Assembly: GCA_038325665.1 (NCBI GenBank)
Contig: JBBQJF010000284.1
Location: 1 to 6,964, forward strand
Length of the DNA: 6,964 bases
Source of the DNA: CAUJGQ01 sp038325665
Lineage (GTDB): Bacteria > Chloroflexota > Dehalococcoidia > CAUJGQ01
Direction: 5' to 3'
Under the pieces are notes generated by a model that had not been told where the DNA came from, ran no database searches, and saw nothing but the letters and a program-made list of their open reading frames with translations. Numbering within the stretch: position 1 is the stretch's first letter; every line of letters starts with the position of its first letter. A program made the translations under genes and the position numbers. Below, piece after piece: positions 5,186 through 6,964 of this stretch.

Positions 5186-6849
5186 GTACCGAGCCTCGCC
5201 TCTTCGTCCGCGACAATCGATGGCTCAAGTTTCTTGAACAGCGGCCGTGGTTCGCTCATCAGCCGGCCGGCCTCGGGCAGGGCAAACCGCCAGCCATACT
5301 CCTCGATCGTGCCGCTCTCGCCGAGGAAGCCATGCAGCTCGTGACAGGTGAAGGGCAGATAGGGCGAGAACGCCGTGCGGAGCGCCCCGATCACACCGAT
5401 CACCGTGTACAGCGCACGGCCGGCGGCCTGGCGGTCGACTTTGAGCGATTTCCATGGCGCCGTTTGCTCGAGATAGCCGTTCGCCTCACGCGCCAGGTCC
5501 ATCGCGGCGCCCAGTCCGGCGCGGAAGTGACACAGACGGATGTGCTCGCCCACTTCGGCCAGCGCCGCCTCGGCGCGGGTCAGGATGGCGCGATCATGGT
5601 CGGTCAGTTCACCGGGGTCGGGGACGCGGCCGTCGAAGTTCCGGTAGGTGAGGGTGAGCGCGCGATTGACGAGATTTCCCCAGGTCGCGACCAGCTCGTC
5701 GTTGTTGCGACGCACGTACTCGCTCCATGAGAACTCCGAGTCCGAGGTCTCCGGCATGGTCGCCGCCAGATAGTAGCGTAGCGGGTCAGGATCGTGGCGC
5801 GATAGGTAATCGGGCAGCCACACCGCCATGTTGCGGCTGGTGGAGGCTTTCGCCCCCGCCATGGTCACGTACTGGTTGGCGGGCACATCGTACGGCAGGT
5901 TCAATCCGCCATAGGCCAGCAACAGCCCCGGCCAGATAACCGTGTGGAAGGTGATGTTGTCCTTGCCGATGAAGTAGTAGCTCTTCGCCGCCGGATCTTC
6001 CCACCACCGCTTCCAGGCGTCGGGCGTCCCGTTCCGCTGTGCCCACTCGATTGAGGCGGACAGGTAGCCGATCACCGCCTCGAACCAGACATAAATCCGC
6101 TTGTGCTCGAAACCCTCGACCGGCACCGACACGCCCCACTCGATGTCGCGCGTCATCGCCCGGTCGGGGAGGCCCTCGCGCACCGTGCTGATGCTGAAGT
6201 TGAGCACCGGCCGCCGCCAGTGCTCCTTATCGTCCGTCAACCAGGCGAGCAATGGATCCTGGAGCTTGGAGAAGCTGAGGAAGTAGTGGGTCGACTCACG
6301 TTGGATCGGCGCGCTACCGTCAAAGCGGCAGCGCGGATTGATCAGGTCGAGCGGGTCGAGCACGCGACCACAGTTGTCGCATTGGTCACCGCGGGCGCCG
6401 TCGAAGGCACAATGCGGACAGGTTCCCTCGACATAACGGTCGAGGAGGAAGCGCGTCTCGATCTCGCAGTACGGCAGCGTCTGCGTGCCCTCGTACATGA
6501 AGCCGCGCTCGATCAGACGCAGGAAGAAGTCCCGCGCGACGCGGGCATGATTCTCGGTATCCGTCGTGGTGAACAGGTCGAAGGAGATGCCCATCTGCTC
6601 CCACGTCTGCAAAAAGCTTTGATGGAACTCCGCCACGACCTCGTCCGGCGAGCGCCCTTCGCGCTCGGCGCGCACCGTAATCGGCGTACCGTGCGCATCG
6701 GAGCCGGACACCATCAGGACGTGGTTGCCGGCCGCGCGGTGATACCGGGCGAAGATGTCCGGCGGTAGGTATGCCCCGGACATCTGCCCTTGATGAATCG
6801 GTCCGTTGGCATACGGCCAGGCCACAGCGACCAGGATATGCTCGGGCAC
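5182..6849 (-). CDS. metG: Methionyl-tRNA synthetase
   Basis: This class I synthetase charges tRNA-Met with methionine in the cytoplasm and is essential for initiation and elongation. The 555-residue protein starts PEHILVAVAWPYANGP. The HIGH-type motif is HQGQ at 19-22, followed by VSGSDAHGTPI at 47-57. The zinc knuckle cysteines are C144, C147, C157 and C160, and YFIGKDNITFHTVIWP is at 292-307. The KMSKS-type loop is KASTS at 334-338, then PDPLRYYLAATMPETSDSEFSW. The anticodon-binding helical domain fills the rest (GNLVNR at about 391-396, QTAPWK at 462-467). The protein ends PLFKKLEPSIVADEEARLGT with no appended C-terminal tRNA-binding domain. Both signature motifs depart from consensus. 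I start at GTG 6849, eight bases after a GGAG. GTG 6858 would add three residues but overlaps that site. It is first in the minus-strand block and overlaps the tatD-like gene by four bases. Confidence 0.97.
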   Translation of the reverse strand: MPEHILVAVAWPYANGPIHQGQMSGAYLPPDIFARYHRAAGNHVLMVSGSDAHGTPITVRAEREGRSPDEVVAEFHQSFLQTWEQMGISFDLFTTTDTENHARVARDFFLRLIERGFMYEGTQTLPYCEIETRFLLDRYVEGTCPHCAFDGARGDQCDNCGRVLDPLDLINPRCRFDGSAPIQRESTHYFLSFSKLQDPLLAWLTDDKEHWRRPVLNFSISTVREGLPDRAMTRDIEWGVSVPVEGFEHKRIYVWFEAVIGYLSASIEWAQRNGTPDAWKRWWEDPAAKSYYFIGKDNITFHTVIWPGLLLAYGGLNLPYDVPANQYVTMAGAKASTSRNMAVWLPDYLSRHDPDPLRYYLAATMPETSDSEFSWSEYVRRNNDELVATWGNLVNRALTLTYRNFDGRVPDPGELTDHDRAILTRAEAALAEVGEHIRLCHFRAGLGAAMDLAREANGYLEQTAPWKSLKVDRQAAGRALYTVIGVIGALRTAFSPYLPFTCHELHGFLGESGTIEEYGWRFALPEAGRLMSEPRPLFKKLEPSIVADEEARLGT

Positions 6850-6857
6850 ACGCGTCA

Positions 6858-6861
6858 CTCC
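6858..6861 (-). promoter_or_regulatory. Ribosome binding site deciding the metG start
   Basis: On the minus strand GGAG (6861 to 6858) is followed by eight bases and then GTG (6849-6847). It favours this GTG over the in-frame GTG at 6858-6856, whose first base would lie inside the site and which has no purine run of its own upstream. Confidence 0.5.
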
Positions 6862-6878
6862 GGCAGGGATTCGCCGTT

Positions 6879-6907
6879 ATCCTATCACAGCGGAATCTGT
6901 GACAGAA
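6879..6907 (-). promoter_or_regulatory. Candidate metG promoter
   Basis: On the minus strand TAGGAT (6884-6879) resembles a -10 box (4 of 6 with TATAAT). Exactly 17 bases upstream is TTCTGT (6907-6902), a poor -35 (only the leading TT fits). Transcription starting about seven bases downstream of the -10 would give a leader of about 20-25 bases before GTG 6849. A perfect dyad fills the spacer. The -10 is plausible; the -35 is weak. Confidence 0.35.
6885..6902. repeat. Perfect dyad TCACAG-N6-CTGTGA in the metG promoter region
   Basis: TCACAG (6885-6890) and CTGTGA (6897-6902) are exact inverted repeats with a six-base spacer, sitting between the candidate -10 and -35 boxes. The position suits a repressor operator. 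The half-site resembles CRP/FNR-family half-sites (TGTGA) but in the opposite orientation to the usual TGTGA-N6-TCACA site. Confidence 0.45.
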
Positions 6908-6908
6908 T

Positions 6909-6922
6909 GCACGAAGTCGTGC
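6909..6922. repeat. Perfect dyad GCACGA-AG-TCGTGC upstream of metG
   Basis: GCACGA (6909-6914) and TCGTGC (6917-6922) are exact inverted repeats with a two-base centre, just upstream of the candidate metG -35. The geometry would suit a dimeric regulator. No known regulator is recognised. The remaining sequence to the window edge (6923-6964) shows no gene or clear signal. Confidence 0.4.
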
Positions 6923-6964
6923 CGACAGGTGCGCGGACACGTCGTTGTTGCCGGCCCAACCACG

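Noticed and set aside
4280..5344. Long plus-strand open frame (354 codons) opposite the tatD-like gene
   Set aside because: It is the mirror of a clearly conserved minus-strand gene in high-GC DNA. Its translation has no recognisable domain, it starts inside the prenyl synthase gene region, and it crosses the repeat tract.
6850..6964. T-box leader upstream of metG
   Set aside because: No match to the conserved T-box/antiterminator sequence (TGGNACC type) is visible on the minus strand, and the candidate promoter leaves only about 20-25 bases of leader.

Overview
The window is a GC-rich stretch of bacterial chromosome carrying housekeeping genes in two convergent blocks. The gene content, codon use (mostly G or C at third positions), frequent GTG starts, and the wording of the MetG, RecO, FmdB-like and DnaX C-terminal proteins suggest a member of the Chloroflexota, perhaps the Thermomicrobia/Sphaerobacter lineage. 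That placement rests on remembered family resemblance, not on a search. I see no prophage, insertion sequence, CRISPR array, tRNA or rRNA, and no gene-free stretch longer than about 130 bases. The longest intergenic gap is 126 bases, between ebfC and recR.

Left block, plus strand (about 1-3298): the 3' part of dnaX (clamp loader tau/gamma subunit, C-terminal domain only), ebfC (YbaB-type nucleoid protein), recR, recO, and a small FmdB-type zinc-ribbon protein with a long tail. dnaX-ebfC-recR is a widely conserved cluster. Here recO follows directly, so the two partners of the RecFOR recombination-mediator pathway sit next to each other. The first 180 bases are about 88% G+C and hold 8-base C runs. 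A TAG at 61-63 interrupts the dnaX frame there, so the upstream reading is uncertain.

Right block, minus strand (6849 down to 3324): metG (methionyl-tRNA synthetase), a TatD-family metal-dependent hydrolase overlapping metG by 4 bases (GTGA), then, after an 86-base gap, a trans-polyprenyl diphosphate synthase whose motifs suggest a long-chain product, probably the menaquinone side chain. A weak promoter and two perfect dyads lie upstream of metG at the right edge. The two blocks converge on a 25-base spacer that is mostly one imperfect stem-loop.

Most of the window is ordinary core genome. The points worth a second look are non-canonical MetG signature motifs (HQGQ and KASTS), a perfect 9-bp hairpin across the recR stop codon, dyads upstream of metG, a degenerate GTCAGT-like repeat tract that supplies the last codons of the tatD-like gene, and the interrupted 5' end of dnaX. 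I do not find convincing evidence of a previously undescribed multi-gene system.
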